A DNA stretch of 52,433 bases from Enterobacteriaceae bacterium B14 (GCA_000307305.1 DF158886.1:1-52433), one strand, 5' to 3'. Shown: positions 27,685-38,309, counted from the stretch's first letter. Numbers and translations are program-made. The notes: generated from the letters alone by a model not told the origin.

Positions 27685-28943
27685 GTTTTGAAACAATCTC
27701 TGTTATCGGTCTTGGGTACATTGGCTTGCCAACGGCGGCAGCGTTCGCCTCTGCTAAGAAAAAAGTGATTGGCGTCGATGTTAATCAGCTTGCCGTGGAA
27801 ACGATTAATCGCGGTGAAATCCACATTGTAGAACCTGATCTGGATAAAGTCGTAAAGATTGCTGTAGATGGCGGATATTTAAAGGCCGTCACTAAACCTA
27901 TCGCCGCAGATGCTTTTCTTATTGCAGTACCTACGCCTTTTAAGGGCGATCATGAGCCGGACATGGTGTTTGTTGAGTCGGCTGCTAAGTCTATCGCGCC
28001 TGTTCTGAAAAAAGGCGACCTCGTTATCCTTGAGTCCACTTCTCCTGTCGGTGCGACAGAGCAGATGGCAGCGTGGCTGGCGGCTGAGCGTAGCGATTTA
28101 ACCTTCCCTCAGCAGGCGGGTGAAAACGCTGACGTCAACATCGCTTACTGCCCAGAGCGTGTATTGCCGGGTAAAGTCATGGTCGAGTTGATTGAAAACG
28201 ACCGAGTCATTGGCGGGATGACGCAGAAGTGCTCCGATAGAGCGAGTGCGCTGTACAAAATTTTCCTGAAAGGCGAGTGTGTTGTCACTAACTCCCGTAC
28301 TGCAGAAATGTGCAAGCTGACAGAGAATAGCTTCCGTGATGTGAATATCGCCTTTGCAAACGAGCTATCGTTAATCTGCGATAAGCAGGGCATTAACGTA
28401 TGGGAGCTGATTCGCTTAGCGAACCGCCATCCTCGCGTCAATATTTTACAGCCGGGTGCTGGCGTTGGCGGTCACTGTATCGCCGTTGATCCGTGGTTTA
28501 TTGTTGCGCAAAACCCTGATCTAGCACGCATGATCCGCACGGCTCGTTTAGTCAACGATGGCAAGCCATTCTGGGTCTTGGACAAGGTGAAAAGTGCGGT
28601 TGCTGATTGCTTGGCTGAGAGCGGTAAGCGAGCATCAGAAGTCAAAGTGGCCTGCTTTGGTTTGGCATTTAAGCCAGATATTGATGATTTGCGTGAAAGC
28701 CCAGCCATGGAAGTCGCTCACTTAATCGCAGATTGGCATGCAGGCGAGACACTGGTTGTAGAACCTAATGTTCACCAATTGCCTAAAGCACTAGCAGGGT
28801 ATGCAACATTGAGTGATACCGAGACTGCATTGGCACAAGCGGATGTGGTGGTGCTACTGGTCGATCACAAACAGTTTAAAGCAGTTAAACCCGAAAGCGT
28901 GAAGCAGAAATGGGTTGTTGATGCGAAAGGTGTATGGCGTTGA
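27681..28943 (+). CDS. wecC: UDP-N-acetyl-D-mannosamine dehydrogenase WecC
   Basis: A 420-aa NAD-dependent, two-step dehydrogenase that oxidises UDP-ManNAc to UDP-ManNAcA, the second ECA sugar. The N-terminal Rossmann motif is [11 protein letters not shown], the catalytic Cys is in [13 protein letters not shown], and the UDP-binding C-terminal domain begins after about residue 310. It overlaps wecB by 4 bp and rffG by 10 bp. Confidence 0.97.
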   Translation: MSFETISVIGLGYIGLPTAAAFASAKKKVIGVDVNQLAVETINRGEIHIVEPDLDKVVKIAVDGGYLKAVTKPIAADAFLIAVPTPFKGDHEPDMVFVESAAKSIAPVLKKGDLVILESTSPVGATEQMAAWLAAERSDLTFPQQAGENADVNIAYCPERVLPGKVMVELIENDRVIGGMTQKCSDRASALYKIFLKGECVVTNSRTAEMCKLTENSFRDVNIAFANELSLICDKQGINVWELIRLANRHPRVNILQPGAGVGGHCIAVDPWFIVAQNPDLARMIRTARLVNDGKPFWVLDKVKSAVADCLAESGKRASEVKVACFGLAFKPDIDDLRESPAMEVAHLIADWHAGETLVVEPNVHQLPKALAGYATLSDTETALAQADVVVLLVDHKQFKAVKPESVKQKWVVDAKGVWR

Positions 28944-30004
28944 AACGGATACTTGTAACGGGTGGTGCTGGTTTCATTGGCTCGGCTGTTGTGCGCCATA
29001 TCATTTCGTGCACGACAGATAGCGTGGTTGTCGTTGATAAATTAACGTATGCCGGTAATTTGGAGTCTTTAATTACCGTTGCTGATAACGAACGCTATGC
29101 GTTTGAACAGGTGGATATCTGTGATCGTTCTGAGCTTGAGCGAGTTTTTGCACAATATCAGCCTGACCTTGTCATGCATTTGGCTGCGGAGAGCCATGTC
29201 GATCGCTCTATTGATGGGCCTGCCGCGTTTATCGAAACCAATATTATGGGCACCTATACGCTATTAGAAGCGGCCCGTCAGTATTGGAATGCGTTGAGTT
29301 CCGAGCGTAAACAGTCGTTTCGTTTTCACCATATTTCTACCGATGAAGTTTACGGTGATTTGCATGGCACGGACGATCTGTTTACCGAGACAACACCGTA
29401 TGCGCCAAGTAGTCCTTACTCCGCATCGAAAGCCTCTAGCGATCATCTGGTTCGCGCGTGGTTGCGAACCTATGGTCTGCCAACCATTGTGACGAATTGC
29501 TCAAATAACTACGGGCCTTACCACTTCCCAGAGAAGCTTATCCCTCTGATCATTTTGAACGCGTTAGCAGGCAAACCTCTGCCCGTTTATGGTAATGGTG
29601 CGCAAATTCGTGATTGGCTATTTGTCGAAGATCATGCCCGAGCGCTGTATCAGGTTGTGACTGAAGGGGTTATCGGTGAAACCTATAATATCGGCGGTCA
29701 CAATGAGCGGAAGAATATTGATGTGGTACGCACAATCTGCTCGTTATTAGAGGAGCTTGTTCCTCAAAAACCAGCGGGTGTTGCACATTATCAAGATCTC
29801 ATCACGTATGTTACCGATCGTCCTGGCCATGATATGCGCTATGCCATTGATGCAAGTAAGATAGACAGCGAGCTAGGCTGGCGCCCGCAGGAAACCTTCG
29901 AAAGTGGGATACGTAAAACGGTTGAGTGGTATTTGAACAATAAAACCTGGTGGCAGCGTGTGCAGGATGGCTCTTATGCCGGTGAGCGCTTAGGGCTAAA
30001 GTAG
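28934..30004 (+). CDS. rffG: dTDP-glucose 4,6-dehydratase RffG
   Basis: A 356-aa short-chain dehydrogenase/reductase (E. coli RffG 355). It makes dTDP-4-keto-6-deoxyglucose toward dTDP-Fuc4NAc. NAD motif TGGAGFIG is at 9-16, the catalytic TDE at 136-138 and YxxxK at Y162/K166. It is a paralogue of RmlB; its place in the ECA operon identifies it as RffG. Confidence 0.96.
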   Translation: MALKRILVTGGAGFIGSAVVRHIISCTTDSVVVVDKLTYAGNLESLITVADNERYAFEQVDICDRSELERVFAQYQPDLVMHLAAESHVDRSIDGPAAFIETNIMGTYTLLEAARQYWNALSSERKQSFRFHHISTDEVYGDLHGTDDLFTETTPYAPSSPYSASKASSDHLVRAWLRTYGLPTIVTNCSNNYGPYHFPEKLIPLIILNALAGKPLPVYGNGAQIRDWLFVEDHARALYQVVTEGVIGETYNIGGHNERKNIDVVRTICSLLEELVPQKPAGVAHYQDLITYVTDRPGHDMRYAIDASKIDSELGWRPQETFESGIRKTVEWYLNNKTWWQRVQDGSYAGERLGLK

Positions 30005-30034
30005 TTAGCGAATAGAATCTTGTAAGGGGTTTAT

Positions 30035-30916
30035 ATGAAGGGCATTATTCTGGCTGGTGGTTCTGGTACTCGCTTACATCCCATAACACGAGGCGTGTCT
30101 AAACAACTTCTTCCTGTTTATGATAAACCCATGATTTATTACCCGCTATCCGTTCTGATGCTAGCGGGTATTCGAGATATCCTCATTATCTCCACGCCGG
30201 AAGACCTCCCCTCTTTTAAACGACTGCTTGGTAGTGGCGATGAGTTTGGCATCAAACTCAGTTATGCCGAGCAGCCTCATCCTGATGGATTAGCACAGGC
30301 TTTTATTATTGGTGAAGAGTTTATCAATGGAGAGTCATGTAGCTTGGTATTAGGGGATAATATCTTCTTTGGTCAAGGGTTTAGCTCAAAACTGCAAAAA
30401 GTTGTGCTACGAGAACATGGCGCAACCGTTTTTGGGTATCAAGTCATGGACCCCGATCGTTTTGGCGTTGTGGAGTTTGATGACGATTTTCAGGCACTCT
30501 CCATTGAAGAGAAACCACTGAAACCGAAGTCTAATTGGGCTGTGACCGGCCTTTACTTTTATGACAATCAGGTCGTTGATTTTGCAAAGCAAATCAAGCC
30601 CTCTTCTCGTGGGGAACTGGAAATTACTTCCATCAACCAAATGTATCTCGAACGTGGTGAACTGAATGTCGAGCTGCTTGGTCGTGGCTTTGCATGGCTG
30701 GATTCTGGTACTCACGATAGCCTGATTGAAGCGAGCACTTTTGTTCAAACCGTTGAGAAGCGCCAAGGGTTTAAAGTCGCCTGCTTAGAAGAGATAGCAT
30801 GGCGAAATGGCTGGCTGGATGATGCAGGCGTGATGAGAGCAGCAGAGCAACTCGCTAAAACGGGATATGGCCAATACTTACGAGATCTGTTGCATGTCCG
30901 TCCGCGCCAATATTGA
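30035..30916 (+). CDS. rffH: glucose-1-phosphate thymidylyltransferase RffH
   Basis: A 293-aa nucleotidyltransferase (RmlA family) that joins glucose-1-P and dTTP to dTDP-glucose. The signature GGSGTRLHP lies at 8-16, followed by [22 protein letters not shown] lies about 10 nt before the ATG. Its 3' end overlaps wecD by 23 bp. Confidence 0.96.
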   Translation: MKGIILAGGSGTRLHPITRGVSKQLLPVYDKPMIYYPLSVLMLAGIRDILIISTPEDLPSFKRLLGSGDEFGIKLSYAEQPHPDGLAQAFIIGEEFINGESCSLVLGDNIFFGQGFSSKLQKVVLREHGATVFGYQVMDPDRFGVVEFDDDFQALSIEEKPLKPKSNWAVTGLYFYDNQVVDFAKQIKPSSRGELEITSINQMYLERGELNVELLGRGFAWLDSGTHDSLIEASTFVQTVEKRQGFKVACLEEIAWRNGWLDDAGVMRAAEQLAKTGYGQYLRDLLHVRPRQY

Positions 30917-31619
30917 GCCTCTGGTATGGGACAGTGAGTTTTTTCATCTTTCCTGTGCCCGTCTTGAGTTTGACGAGCGTGCTAAGGTATTAGCCCCAAC
31001 CGATCTCAATGTGTTTCAGCTAGTACAGGCCAAGGTGCCAGCACACCAGCTAGCATTAATTGATGGGCTTTCAGCGCTGGGTTTTTCCTTGGCTGAAGGG
31101 GAAATAGATTTAGAGATAAAAGTTGGCATGGAACATGCTTTGATTCCATCGCCTGAAGACGCATTCAACGTTGTTGTTGCCGATGCCTCACATATCTCTT
31201 TATTACGTGAAGCCGCCTCCGCAGCATTTCGCCTGAGCCGATTTCGAACGCCGTGGTATCACGAACAGGATAGCGAGCGTTTTTATGCCCTGTGGGTAGA
31301 AAAAGCCGTTCTGGGCACATTCGATCACCAATGTTTATTGGTACAAGATGCGTCTGGTCATCCTATGGGATTTGTGACCCTGCGGGATTTAGGCTCAGCG
31401 GAGGCAAGAATAGGTTTATTAGCCGCTTGGCCTGGGTGCAGTGGTAAAGGCATTGGTTCACGGCTTATGCAGGCAGCTAAGCGCTGGTGTGCAGACAAAA
31501 ATATTACTCTCCTGAAAGTAGCAACCCAAACGGGCAATGTTGCTGCACAACGGCTTTATATTCGTTGTGGTGCTACCGTATCGAGCACCGCATATTGGTT
31601 ATACAGAGGATTACCATGA
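30894..31619 (+). CDS. wecD: dTDP-4-amino-4,6-dideoxygalactose N-acetyltransferase WecD
   Basis: About 241 aa, a GNAT-fold acetyltransferase that acetylates dTDP-Fuc4N with acetyl-CoA. I chose the ATG at 30894 because [12 protein letters not shown] aligns with the E. coli start MPVRASIEPLTW. The open frame upstream (from 30867) is inside rffH. Conserved blocks are [23 protein letters not shown] and STAYWLYR. It is longer than the E. coli protein, mainly in the middle. It ends in an ATGA overlap with wecE. Confidence 0.93.
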   Translation: MSVRANIEPLVWDSEFFHLSCARLEFDERAKVLAPTDLNVFQLVQAKVPAHQLALIDGLSALGFSLAEGEIDLEIKVGMEHALIPSPEDAFNVVVADASHISLLREAASAAFRLSRFRTPWYHEQDSERFYALWVEKAVLGTFDHQCLLVQDASGHPMGFVTLRDLGSAEARIGLLAAWPGCSGKGIGSRLMQAAKRWCADKNITLLKVATQTGNVAAQRLYIRCGATVSSTAYWLYRGLP

Positions 31620-32746
31620 TTCCATTTAATGCTCCCCCAGTTGTTGGCACTGAACTTGGCTATATGCAATCGGCCATGGAAAGCGGCAAGTTATGCGGCG
31701 ATGGTGGCTTTACTCGCCGTTGCCAGCAGTGGATGGAGCAGCGTTTTGGTAGCGAGCGAGTTTTGCTGACACCGTCGTGTACTGCATCGTTGGAAATGGC
31801 GGCACTGCTGCTAGATATCCAAGCTGGCGACGAAGTCATCATGCCAAGCTTCACCTTTGTTTCTACGGCGAACGCGTTTGTATTGCGCGGCGCAAAAGTG
31901 ATTTTTGTTGATTTACGCCCTGACACGATGAACATCGATGAGACAAAGATAGAAGCGGCGATTACCGATAAAACTCGCGCGATTGTACCGGTTCATTACG
32001 CAGGTATCGCCTGTGAAATGGATACCATCATGGCACTGGCGAAAAAGTATAACCTGTATGTGGTTGAAGATGCGGCTCAGGGGGTGATGTCTACTTACAA
32101 AGGCAAAGCATTGGGAACGATAGGGCACATCGGTTGCTTCAGTTTTCACGAGACCAAAAACTACACTGCGGGTGGGGAAGGCGGCGCGACGCTTATCAAC
32201 GATAAGTCACTGATTGAGCGTGCAGAGATTATCCGAGAAAAAGGCACTAACCGTAGCCAGTTCTTCCGTGGTCAGGTTGATAAGTATACTTGGCGTGATA
32301 TCGGCTCTAGCTATTTGATGGCAGATTTGCAGGCCGCCTATCTTTGGGGCCAGTTAGAAGCTGCAGAGGTGATCAATGATCGCCGTCTTGCTCTATGGGA
32401 TAACTATTTTAGTGCCCTACAGCCGCTGGTTGAAGCGGGACGCATTGAGTTGCCATCAATCCCTGAGTCATGTGTACAGAACGCGCATATGTTCTATATC
32501 AAACTGCGTGATGTGAGTGAGCGTACAGCGTTTATCTCTTATATGAAGGAAGCCGAGATTATGACGGTATTCCACTATATCCCGCTACATGAATGCCCTG
32601 CTGGTGAACAGTTTGGTGAGTTCCGTGGTGAAGATCGCTATACCACGAAAGAGAGCGAGCGCTTGGTTCGTTTGCCTCTATTTTACAATATGACTGATGT
32701 TAATCAGCGTACGGTAATCAACACCATTCTGAATTTCTTCGCTTAA
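31616..32746 (+). CDS. wecE: dTDP-4-amino-4,6-dideoxygalactose transaminase WecE
   Basis: A 376-aa DegT/DnrJ/EryC1 aminotransferase, the same length as E. coli WecE. It converts dTDP-4-keto-6-deoxyglucose to dTDP-Fuc4N, using glutamate. The PLP lysine is K181 in SFHETKNYTAGGEGG. The start [13 protein letters not shown] is the family N-terminus; the frame stays open upstream inside wecD without similarity. It overlaps wecD by 4 bp. Confidence 0.97.
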   Translation: MIPFNAPPVVGTELGYMQSAMESGKLCGDGGFTRRCQQWMEQRFGSERVLLTPSCTASLEMAALLLDIQAGDEVIMPSFTFVSTANAFVLRGAKVIFVDLRPDTMNIDETKIEAAITDKTRAIVPVHYAGIACEMDTIMALAKKYNLYVVEDAAQGVMSTYKGKALGTIGHIGCFSFHETKNYTAGGEGGATLINDKSLIERAEIIREKGTNRSQFFRGQVDKYTWRDIGSSYLMADLQAAYLWGQLEAAEVINDRRLALWDNYFSALQPLVEAGRIELPSIPESCVQNAHMFYIKLRDVSERTAFISYMKEAEIMTVFHYIPLHECPAGEQFGEFRGEDRYTTKESERLVRLPLFYNMTDVNQRTVINTILNFFA

Positions 32747-32747
32747 T

Positions 32748-33998
32748 ATGTCTTTAGCGAAGGCTTCCATATGGACCGCTGGCTCTACGTTGATAAAAAT
32801 CGGCATAGGGCTTTTGGTTGTGAAACTGCTGGCGGTCTCTTTTGGCCCCAGCGGTGTCGGTCAGGCAGGTAACTTTCGGCAATTGATCACCGTTCTTGGC
32901 GTGTTGTCCGGTGCGGGTATTTTTAATGGCATCACGAAATATATCGCTGAATATCAGCAACAGCCTGAGAAACTCAAAGCAGTAGTCGGTACATCATCGA
33001 GTATCATCCTCGGTTTCTCTACGCTGCTGGCTCTCGTTTTCCTTATCGCATCGAAACCCATTAGCATTGGCCTGTTTGGTCATGCTGACTATGAGAATGT
33101 CGTGCGTATCGTCGCCTTTATCCAGATGGGTATTGCGTATGCGAACCTATGTCTCGCTGTTTTAAGGGGGTATCGGGATGCAATGGGAAATGCGCTAGGC
33201 ATCATTGGTGGTAGCATACTCGGTGTTATTGCCTATGTTATATGCTTTCAACTCTGGGGCTATGAGGGTGCACTGGCGGGGTTGGCGCTAGTTCCGGCGC
33301 TAGTGGTGATCCCCGCGGGGATAATACTCTTTAAGCGTAAGACCATTCCCCTTAGCTACTTTAAGCTACGTTGGGATGCCGTGTTAGCCAGCCATCTTGG
33401 CAAGTTTACTCTGATGGCGCTGATTACATCCGTTACGCTGCCAGTTGCTTATGTCATGATGCGAAACCTTCTGGCACGGCAGTATAGCTGGGATGACGTC
33501 GGGATCTGGCAAGGCGTGAGTAGCATCTCTGATGCTTACCTTCAGTTTATTACCGCCTCATTTACGGTATATTTATTGCCCACTCTATCAAGGTTGACAG
33601 AAAAGAGTGAGATCACGCGGGAGATAAAACGCTCCCTGATGTTTGTGCTGCCTGCGGTGGCTGTGGCGAGTTTTATTGTTTGGTTACTGCGAGATTTTGC
33701 TATTTGGCTACTGTTTTCTAAACAGTTTACACCGATGCGTGAGCTGTTTGCTTGGCAGTTGGTGGGGGATGTGCTTAAAGTAGGGGCTTACGTTTTTGGC
33801 TATCTAGTCATAGCGAAAGCCTCGCTGCGTTTTTATATTTTGGCGGAAGTTAGCCAATTTGCTCTGTTGACGCTGTTTTCCCATTGGTTAATTCCACTCA
33901 ATGGTGCCTTGGGAGCATCTCAGGCTTATATGGCAACCTATATTATCTATTTCACACTTTGTTGCGGCCTATTTACCCTTTATCGTAGACGAACATGA
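32748..33998 (+). CDS. wzxE: lipid III (ECA unit) flippase WzxE
   Basis: A 416-aa inner-membrane protein of the MOP/Wzx type with about 12 hydrophobic segments (E. coli 416 aa). It moves the undecaprenyl-linked ECA trisaccharide to the periplasmic face. It begins [19 protein letters not shown] and keeps the charged pattern of the family. It starts 1 bp after the wecE stop and overlaps wecF by 4 bp. Confidence 0.96.
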   Translation: MSLAKASIWTAGSTLIKIGIGLLVVKLLAVSFGPSGVGQAGNFRQLITVLGVLSGAGIFNGITKYIAEYQQQPEKLKAVVGTSSSIILGFSTLLALVFLIASKPISIGLFGHADYENVVRIVAFIQMGIAYANLCLAVLRGYRDAMGNALGIIGGSILGVIAYVICFQLWGYEGALAGLALVPALVVIPAGIILFKRKTIPLSYFKLRWDAVLASHLGKFTLMALITSVTLPVAYVMMRNLLARQYSWDDVGIWQGVSSISDAYLQFITASFTVYLLPTLSRLTEKSEITREIKRSLMFVLPAVAVASFIVWLLRDFAIWLLFSKQFTPMRELFAWQLVGDVLKVGAYVFGYLVIAKASLRFYILAEVSQFALLTLFSHWLIPLNGALGASQAYMATYIIYFTLCCGLFTLYRRRT

Positions 33999-35080
33999 CA
34001 ACATTAATTCACGTACTGGGCTCTGATATTCCACACCATAACCTTACAGTGCTGCGTTTTTTTAACGATGTGCTGGTACCTCAACTGCCTTCCGGCGAAA
34101 GAGTGTTGTTTATGGTGGCGGCGAAAGACTCTTCACCATTTGAACAATTTACGGCTCTCGATATTGCATATTATCCTGATAAAAAAAGCATCGCGCAGGC
34201 CGTGGTAGAGAAAGCAAAGGCAGATCGCAGCACGCGTTTTCTGTTTCATGGACAGTTTAATGCCGACCTCTGGTTAGCGTTGCTATTTGGCAAGATCAAG
34301 TCTCAACAGGCTTATTGGCATGTATGGGGAGCTGATCTTTATGAAGACTCTCGTAGCCTTAAGTTTCGCCTATTCTATCTATTAAGGCGTATCGCTCAGG
34401 GCAGAGTAGCCCACGTTTTTGCGACCAGAGGCGATCTTATTCATTATCAACAGATGCATTCACGTGCGTCTGCTTCGCTACTCTATTTCCCTACTCGTAT
34501 GGACCCTGCTTTAACAGGGATTGAGGTAGAGAGAGATGGCGAGCAGCCATTGACTATCTTATTAGGTAATTCAGGGGATCGCACAAACCGTCATCTGGAA
34601 GCACTAGAGGCTATACATAAGCAGTTTGGGCAGGATATCCGCTTGGTTATTCCGTTGGGTTACCCTGCCAATAACGAGGCTTATATTGCTGAAATTAGCA
34701 CTAAAGCCGAGTCTCTTTTCTCTGCTGAGAATATTGAGATTTTGACGCAACAGGTTGCTTTTGATGATTATCTGGAGATTTTAAAGCGCTGTGACCTTGG
34801 CTATTTTATTTTCAACCGTCAGCAAGGTATCGGCACGTTATGTTTGCTGATTCAATTCGGCATTCCTTTTGTTCTTAGCCGCAAGAACCCTTTCTGGCAG
34901 GATTTGGCAGAGCAGCACGTGCCTGTCTTGTTTTATGGTGACACATTGGATACGCCATTAGTGCGAGAGGCTCAGCGGCAGTTAGCTCTGCTGGATAAAT
35001 CGAACATTGCTTTTTTTAACCCCAACTATGTTGAGGGTTGGTTACAGGCCATAGCGATGTCGAAGGGGGAGAACGTATGA
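33995..35080 (+). CDS. wecF: TDP-Fuc4NAc:lipid II Fuc4NAc transferase WecF
   Basis: A 361-aa family GT56 glycosyltransferase (E. coli 359). It adds the third sugar, Fuc4NAc, to make lipid III on the cytoplasmic side. Recognisable blocks are [12 protein letters not shown] near the start, [13 protein letters not shown] and [14 protein letters not shown]. It overlaps both neighbours by 4 bp (ATGA). Confidence 0.96.
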   Translation: MTTLIHVLGSDIPHHNLTVLRFFNDVLVPQLPSGERVLFMVAAKDSSPFEQFTALDIAYYPDKKSIAQAVVEKAKADRSTRFLFHGQFNADLWLALLFGKIKSQQAYWHVWGADLYEDSRSLKFRLFYLLRRIAQGRVAHVFATRGDLIHYQQMHSRASASLLYFPTRMDPALTGIEVERDGEQPLTILLGNSGDRTNRHLEALEAIHKQFGQDIRLVIPLGYPANNEAYIAEISTKAESLFSAENIEILTQQVAFDDYLEILKRCDLGYFIFNRQQGIGTLCLLIQFGIPFVLSRKNPFWQDLAEQHVPVLFYGDTLDTPLVREAQRQLALLDKSNIAFFNPNYVEGWLQAIAMSKGENV

Positions 35081-36450
35081 CGTTGCCACAATTTAGTGGA
35101 TTATTAGTGGTTTATCTCCTCTCGCTGGCTTTTATTTTAACGCTGGCTTATCGGGAGTTTCGGCGAGTTCGCTTTAACTTCAACGTGTTATTTACACTGC
35201 TGTATTTATTGACGTTCTATTTCGGTTTTCCCTTTACCTGTCTTCTTGCGTCAGTGTTTGATGTTGTCGTGGTTCCTGCGGATTTCTTGTTGTATACGCT
35301 CCTATCGGCAACAGGGTTTTATGCCATTTATTATGTCTGCTACAAGACGCGGCTGACGGCACCGAGTGCCCAACCCAGAAAACCGATATTCCATATGAAT
35401 CGGGTTGAAGCACATCTTACCTGGATGATTCTGGCTGCTATCGCCATAACAGCCGTCGGTATCTTCTTTATGCAGAATGGCTTTTTGCTGTTTAAGCTGA
35501 CTACTTATAGCCAGATCTTTGGCAGTGAAGTGTCAGGCGTAGCGCTAAAGCGTTTCTTCTATTTCTTTATCCCCGCCATGCTGGTGGTGTATTTCTTAAA
35601 TCCTAGCCAGCGGATGTGGTTCTTTTTCCTGTTTAGCACGGTTGCATTCGGTATTTTGACTTATGTGATTGTGGGTGGGACCCGAGCCAATATCATCATT
35701 GCTTTTGCTTTGTTCCTGTTTATCGGGATTGTTCGAGGTTGGATTACACTATGGATGCTTGCTGTGGCAGGCGTAGTTGGTGTGGTTGGTATGTTCTGGC
35801 TGGCGTTAAAACGCTATGGCATGGACGTTAACGGTGCTGAGGCATTTTATACCTTCCTGTATCTAACCCGCGATACCTTCTCCCCTTGGGAGAATCTGGC
35901 ACTGTTATTGCAAAATTACGACAAAATAGATTTTCAGGGGCTGGCACCTATTGCGCGTGATTTCTATGTCTTTATTCCGTCGTGGGTTTGGCCTGGTAGA
36001 CCGGATTTGATTCTGAATACGGCTAACTATTTCACTTGGGAAGTGCTCGACTACCATGCAGGTTTGGCAATATCACCTACACTGATCGGCTCGCTTGTCG
36101 TGATGGGAGGGATCTGGTTTATCCCATTGGGTGCGGTGCTGGTTGGGTTCGTTATCAAATGGTTTGACTGGTTATATGATGCCGGTAAAGCAGAAGAGAA
36201 CCGTTATAAGGGCGCTATTTTGCAGGCATTCTGTTTTGGTGCGGTGTTTAACATCATCGTACTGGCTCGTGAAGGCGTTGATTCTTTTGTCTCGAGAGTG
36301 GTGTTCTTCAGCCTTATTTTTGGGTTGAGTTTGATTATCGGAAAGCTATTTTTTTGGTTGGCGGATGCATGTGGTTTCATCCGACCAAAAGGCACAGCAG
36401 GTTGGAGCCTAAGGCTGCCTGCACGATTAGACGCTAAAAGGAAAGTGTAA
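35077..36450 (+). CDS. wzyE: ECA polymerase WzyE
   Basis: A 457-aa inner-membrane protein (E. coli 450) with about 11 hydrophobic segments. It polymerises ECA trisaccharide units in the periplasm, with WzzE setting length. I chose the ATG at 35077, which overlaps the wecF stop as ATGA and begins [16 protein letters not shown]. The frame is open further upstream without similarity. Typical blocks are [15 protein letters not shown] and [15 protein letters not shown]. Confidence 0.95.
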   Translation: MTLPQFSGLLVVYLLSLAFILTLAYREFRRVRFNFNVLFTLLYLLTFYFGFPFTCLLASVFDVVVVPADFLLYTLLSATGFYAIYYVCYKTRLTAPSAQPRKPIFHMNRVEAHLTWMILAAIAITAVGIFFMQNGFLLFKLTTYSQIFGSEVSGVALKRFFYFFIPAMLVVYFLNPSQRMWFFFLFSTVAFGILTYVIVGGTRANIIIAFALFLFIGIVRGWITLWMLAVAGVVGVVGMFWLALKRYGMDVNGAEAFYTFLYLTRDTFSPWENLALLLQNYDKIDFQGLAPIARDFYVFIPSWVWPGRPDLILNTANYFTWEVLDYHAGLAISPTLIGSLVVMGGIWFIPLGAVLVGFVIKWFDWLYDAGKAEENRYKGAILQAFCFGAVFNIIVLAREGVDSFVSRVVFFSLIFGLSLIIGKLFFWLADACGFIRPKGTAGWSLRLPARLDAKRKV

Positions 36451-37196
36451 TGGCCCCGTTCGCTGCTAATGATATCCCTCAATATAGCATTCGTAATATT
36501 GCTATCTGGGGCTTTCGCAATATGGCGCAGTTTGTTGATTATTTGTGTGCAAATGGAACGGTAAAAACAGGAACGCTAATTGCCATCAACGCAGAAAAAG
36601 TGATGACGGCAGAGCAGGATAAGTCACTACGTGAGCTAATTGATGAGGCTGAATATAAATATGCGGACGGTATCAGCATTGTTCGTGCTATTCGCCGCAA
36701 ATATTCCGATGTTGATATTGAGCGAGTTGCTGGCGCCGATTTATGGGAAGCGTTAATGCAACGAGCTGGGGAGAACGGTATTCCCGTCTTCTTAATTGGT
36801 GGCAAGCCCGATGTTTTAGCGGAAACCGAAGAGAAGCTTAAAGCGCAGTGGCAGGTCAACATTGTTGGTAGCCAAGATGGATATTTCACTGCAGAACAGC
36901 GCGATGGTTTATTTGAGCGTATCAGAGATAGCGGTGCAGCGATTGTTACCGTAGCGATGGGCTCGCCGAAGCAAGAGCTTCTTATGCGTGATTGCAAAAA
37001 GATTTATCCAAATGCGCTCTATATGGGCGTTGGTGGCACTTATGACGTATTTACGGGCCATGTTAAGCGGGCACCAAAAATTTGGCGTAAATGGGGCCTA
37101 GAGTGGCTGTATCGGTTACTGTCACAGCCAACCCGCTGGCGTAGACAAGTTAAATTATTAAAGTATCTGGCTTATCACTATTCTGGTCGCTTATAG
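36450..37196 (+). CDS. wecG: UDP-ManNAcA transferase WecG
   Basis: A 248-aa family GT26 (WecG/TagA/CpsF) glycosyltransferase (E. coli 246). It adds ManNAcA to GlcNAc-PP-undecaprenol (lipid I to lipid II). Conserved blocks are [22 protein letters not shown] and VAMGSPKQE, followed by [20 protein letters not shown]. The ATG shares its A with the wzyE stop (TAATG). It is the last gene of the operon, with tRNA genes following. Confidence 0.96.
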   Translation: MAPFAANDIPQYSIRNIAIWGFRNMAQFVDYLCANGTVKTGTLIAINAEKVMTAEQDKSLRELIDEAEYKYADGISIVRAIRRKYSDVDIERVAGADLWEALMQRAGENGIPVFLIGGKPDVLAETEEKLKAQWQVNIVGSQDGYFTAEQRDGLFERIRDSGAAIVTVAMGSPKQELLMRDCKKIYPNALYMGVGGTYDVFTGHVKRAPKIWRKWGLEWLYRLLSQPTRWRRQVKLLKYLAYHYSGRL

Positions 37197-37301
37197 AACC
37201 TTGTTTTTGCCACTTAACTTAGTGGGAAATTATTATTCGGATAGATTTTGAGATAAAACGAACAAAGCATAAGCAATCAATGCATTTATATAAAAAAGCA
37301 C

Positions 37302-37330
37302 TAGACAGGTCATTGGGAAAACCGTAGTAT
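37302..37330 (+). promoter_or_regulatory. tRNA operon promoter with GC-rich discriminator
   Basis: TAGACA (37302-37307), a 17-bp spacer and TAGTAT (37325-37330) are followed by the C-rich discriminator CCTCTCCCGC, typical of stringently controlled stable-RNA promoters. It lies just before the tRNA-Arg gene. Confidence 0.7.
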
Positions 37331-37353
37331 CCTCTCCCGCAACGGCGCACTGG

Positions 37354-37430
<77 letters not shown>

Positions 37431-37483
37431 ATTGTTAGGTGCATGAGTTACGAGTATCAGCAGTGTGTTGTTAAACGAATTTT

Positions 37484-37560
37484 GGTGGCTATAGCTCAGT
37501 TGGTAGAGCCCTGGATTGTGATTCCAGTTGTCGTGGGTTCGAATCCCATTAGCCACCCCA
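37484..37560 (+). tRNA. hisR: tRNA-His (anticodon GTG)
   Basis: A 77-nt tRNA with the extra 5' G (G-1) typical of tRNA-His and encoded CCA. The anticodon GTG is at 37518-37520 between CTGGA and TCCAG. It is nearly identical to E. coli hisR, the second gene of the cluster. Confidence 0.98.
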
Positions 37561-37576
37561 GAGTTATGTGATATGT

Positions 37577-37663
37577 GCGAAGGTGGCGGAATTGGTAGAC
37601 GCGCTAGCTTCAGGTGTTAGTGTTCTTACGGACGTGAGGGTTCAAGTCCCTCTCTTCGCACCA
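37577..37663 (+). tRNA. leuT: tRNA-Leu (anticodon CAG)
   Basis: An 87-nt class II tRNA with a long variable arm and encoded CCA. Acceptor GCGAAGG faces CTTCGC, with anticodon CAG at 37611-37613. It matches E. coli leuT in position and sequence. Confidence 0.98.
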
Positions 37664-37679
37664 CGTCACAAAAGATTTT

Positions 37680-37756
37680 CGGCGAGTAGCGCAGCTTGGT
37701 AGCGCAACTGGTTTGGGACCAGTGGGTCGGAGGTTCGAATCCTCTCTCGCCGACCA
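37680..37756 (+). tRNA. proM: tRNA-Pro (anticodon TGG)
   Basis: A 77-nt tRNA with acceptor CGGCGAG/CTCGCCG and encoded CCA. The anticodon TGG is at 37714-37716 between ACTGG and CCAGT. It matches E. coli proM, the last gene of the cluster. Its 3' end is partly duplicated downstream. Confidence 0.98.
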
Positions 37757-37798
37757 CTCTTGGAAAAGCCCGCTTTTATAGCGGGCTTTTTTACGTCT
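37739..37798 (+). repeat. 60-bp direct repeat, copy A (tRNA-Pro 3' end plus terminator)
   Basis: This stretch, from the T-loop of tRNA-Pro through the terminator, recurs 166 bp downstream at 37905-37964 with two mismatches. It marks a duplication that carried a tRNA 3' end and a terminator. Confidence 0.95.
37764..37792 (+). terminator. tRNA operon terminator
   Basis: AAAAGCCCGCT (37764-37774) pairs with AGCGGGCTTTT (37780-37790) and leads into a T run. It is repeated almost exactly at 37930-37958. Confidence 0.95.
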
Positions 37799-37823
37799 GT
37801 AGCTAAAGAGGATGAGAAGCTCC

Positions 37824-37922
37824 GGGGTAGGAGGTTCGAGCCGAGCGAAGCGAGACAACGTTGCGCAGCAACGACCCGAAGGGCGAATCACGAAGTGATG
37901 AGTGATCTTCTCTCGCCGACCA
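37824..37922 (+). pseudogene. partial tRNA-Pro copy interrupted in the T-loop
   Basis: GGGTAGGAGGTTCGA (37825-37839) copies the variable-loop and 5' T-arm bases of tRNA-Pro with one change. After about 65 bp of hairpin-rich DNA, TCTTCTCTCGCCGACCA (ending 37922) copies the rest of the T-arm, the acceptor strand and CCA. The D-arm and anticodon arm are absent, so it cannot be a functional tRNA. Confidence 0.8.
37845..37899 (+). repeat. array of four GNA-triloop mini-hairpins
   Basis: Four consecutive small palindromes each have a 3-nt GNA loop closed by C-G: GC-GAA-GC (37845-37851), CGTTGC-GCA-GCAACG (37859-37873), CCC-GAA-GGG (37875-37883) and ATCAC-GAA-GTGAT (37887-37899). d(GCGAAGC) is known as an exceptionally stable DNA mini-hairpin. 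The array sits within the broken T-loop of the tRNA-Pro copy. Confidence 0.8.
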
Positions 37923-37964
37923 CTCTTGGAAAAGCCCGCTTTGATAGCGGGCTTTTTTACGTCT
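37905..37964 (+). repeat. 60-bp direct repeat, copy B with second terminator
   Basis: The second copy of 37739-37798 differs at two bases. It contains a second intact terminator hairpin (37930-37958) with a T run, so the tRNA transcript meets two terminators in tandem. Confidence 0.95.
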
Positions 37965-38059
37965 ATCGTCGATACGCTTTTCTATATCTCACTATCAACA
38001 ACCTCTTCACTATTGAGATATCAATATATCCATATGATTTGTAATAAATAAATCATGCC

Positions 38060-38077
38060 TGTCCTATTTTAGCGACA
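38060..38077 (+). promoter_or_regulatory. GlrR-type activator site 1
   Basis: TGTC-N10-GACA, an exact match to the GlrR (QseF) consensus known from glmY/glmZ upstream regions. It lies about 260 bp before the glmZ start, a normal distance for a sigma-54 enhancer site. Confidence 0.75.
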
Positions 38078-38091
38078 ACCTACATTGCAAT

Positions 38092-38109
38092 TGTCTCTAT
38101 TTAGTGACG
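38092..38109 (+). promoter_or_regulatory. GlrR-type activator site 2 (one mismatch)
   Basis: TGTC-N10-GACG differs from the GlrR consensus only in the last base. Its spacing from site 1 is 32 bp. Confidence 0.55.
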
Positions 38110-38111
38110 TG

Positions 38112-38124
38112 TAATTCATTGATT
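38112..38124 (-). promoter_or_regulatory. IHF site
   Basis: TAATTCATTGATT matches the reversed IHF consensus YAANNNNTTGATW exactly. IHF bending between activator sites and promoter is expected for a sigma-54 promoter. Confidence 0.6.
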
Positions 38125-38154
38125 AATAATACTTTAAATTTTCATTAACAATGA

Positions 38155-38172
38155 TGTCGTCTCATAGCGACA
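38155..38172 (+). promoter_or_regulatory. GlrR-type activator site 3
   Basis: TGTC-N10-GACA, an exact consensus match about 165 bp upstream of the glmZ start. Confidence 0.75.
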
Positions 38173-38309
38173 GATTGTCCTTGGGGTAGCTCAGTGAAGA
38201 TGTGAAGGGTGTCTTACGTGAATGGCATTAAACGGTATTTATTTTCATGGTCTATGATGTATAAGCCTTTTTTTATTATTTTTCATTTTTATGACTTGGT
38301 TTTAAAAGT

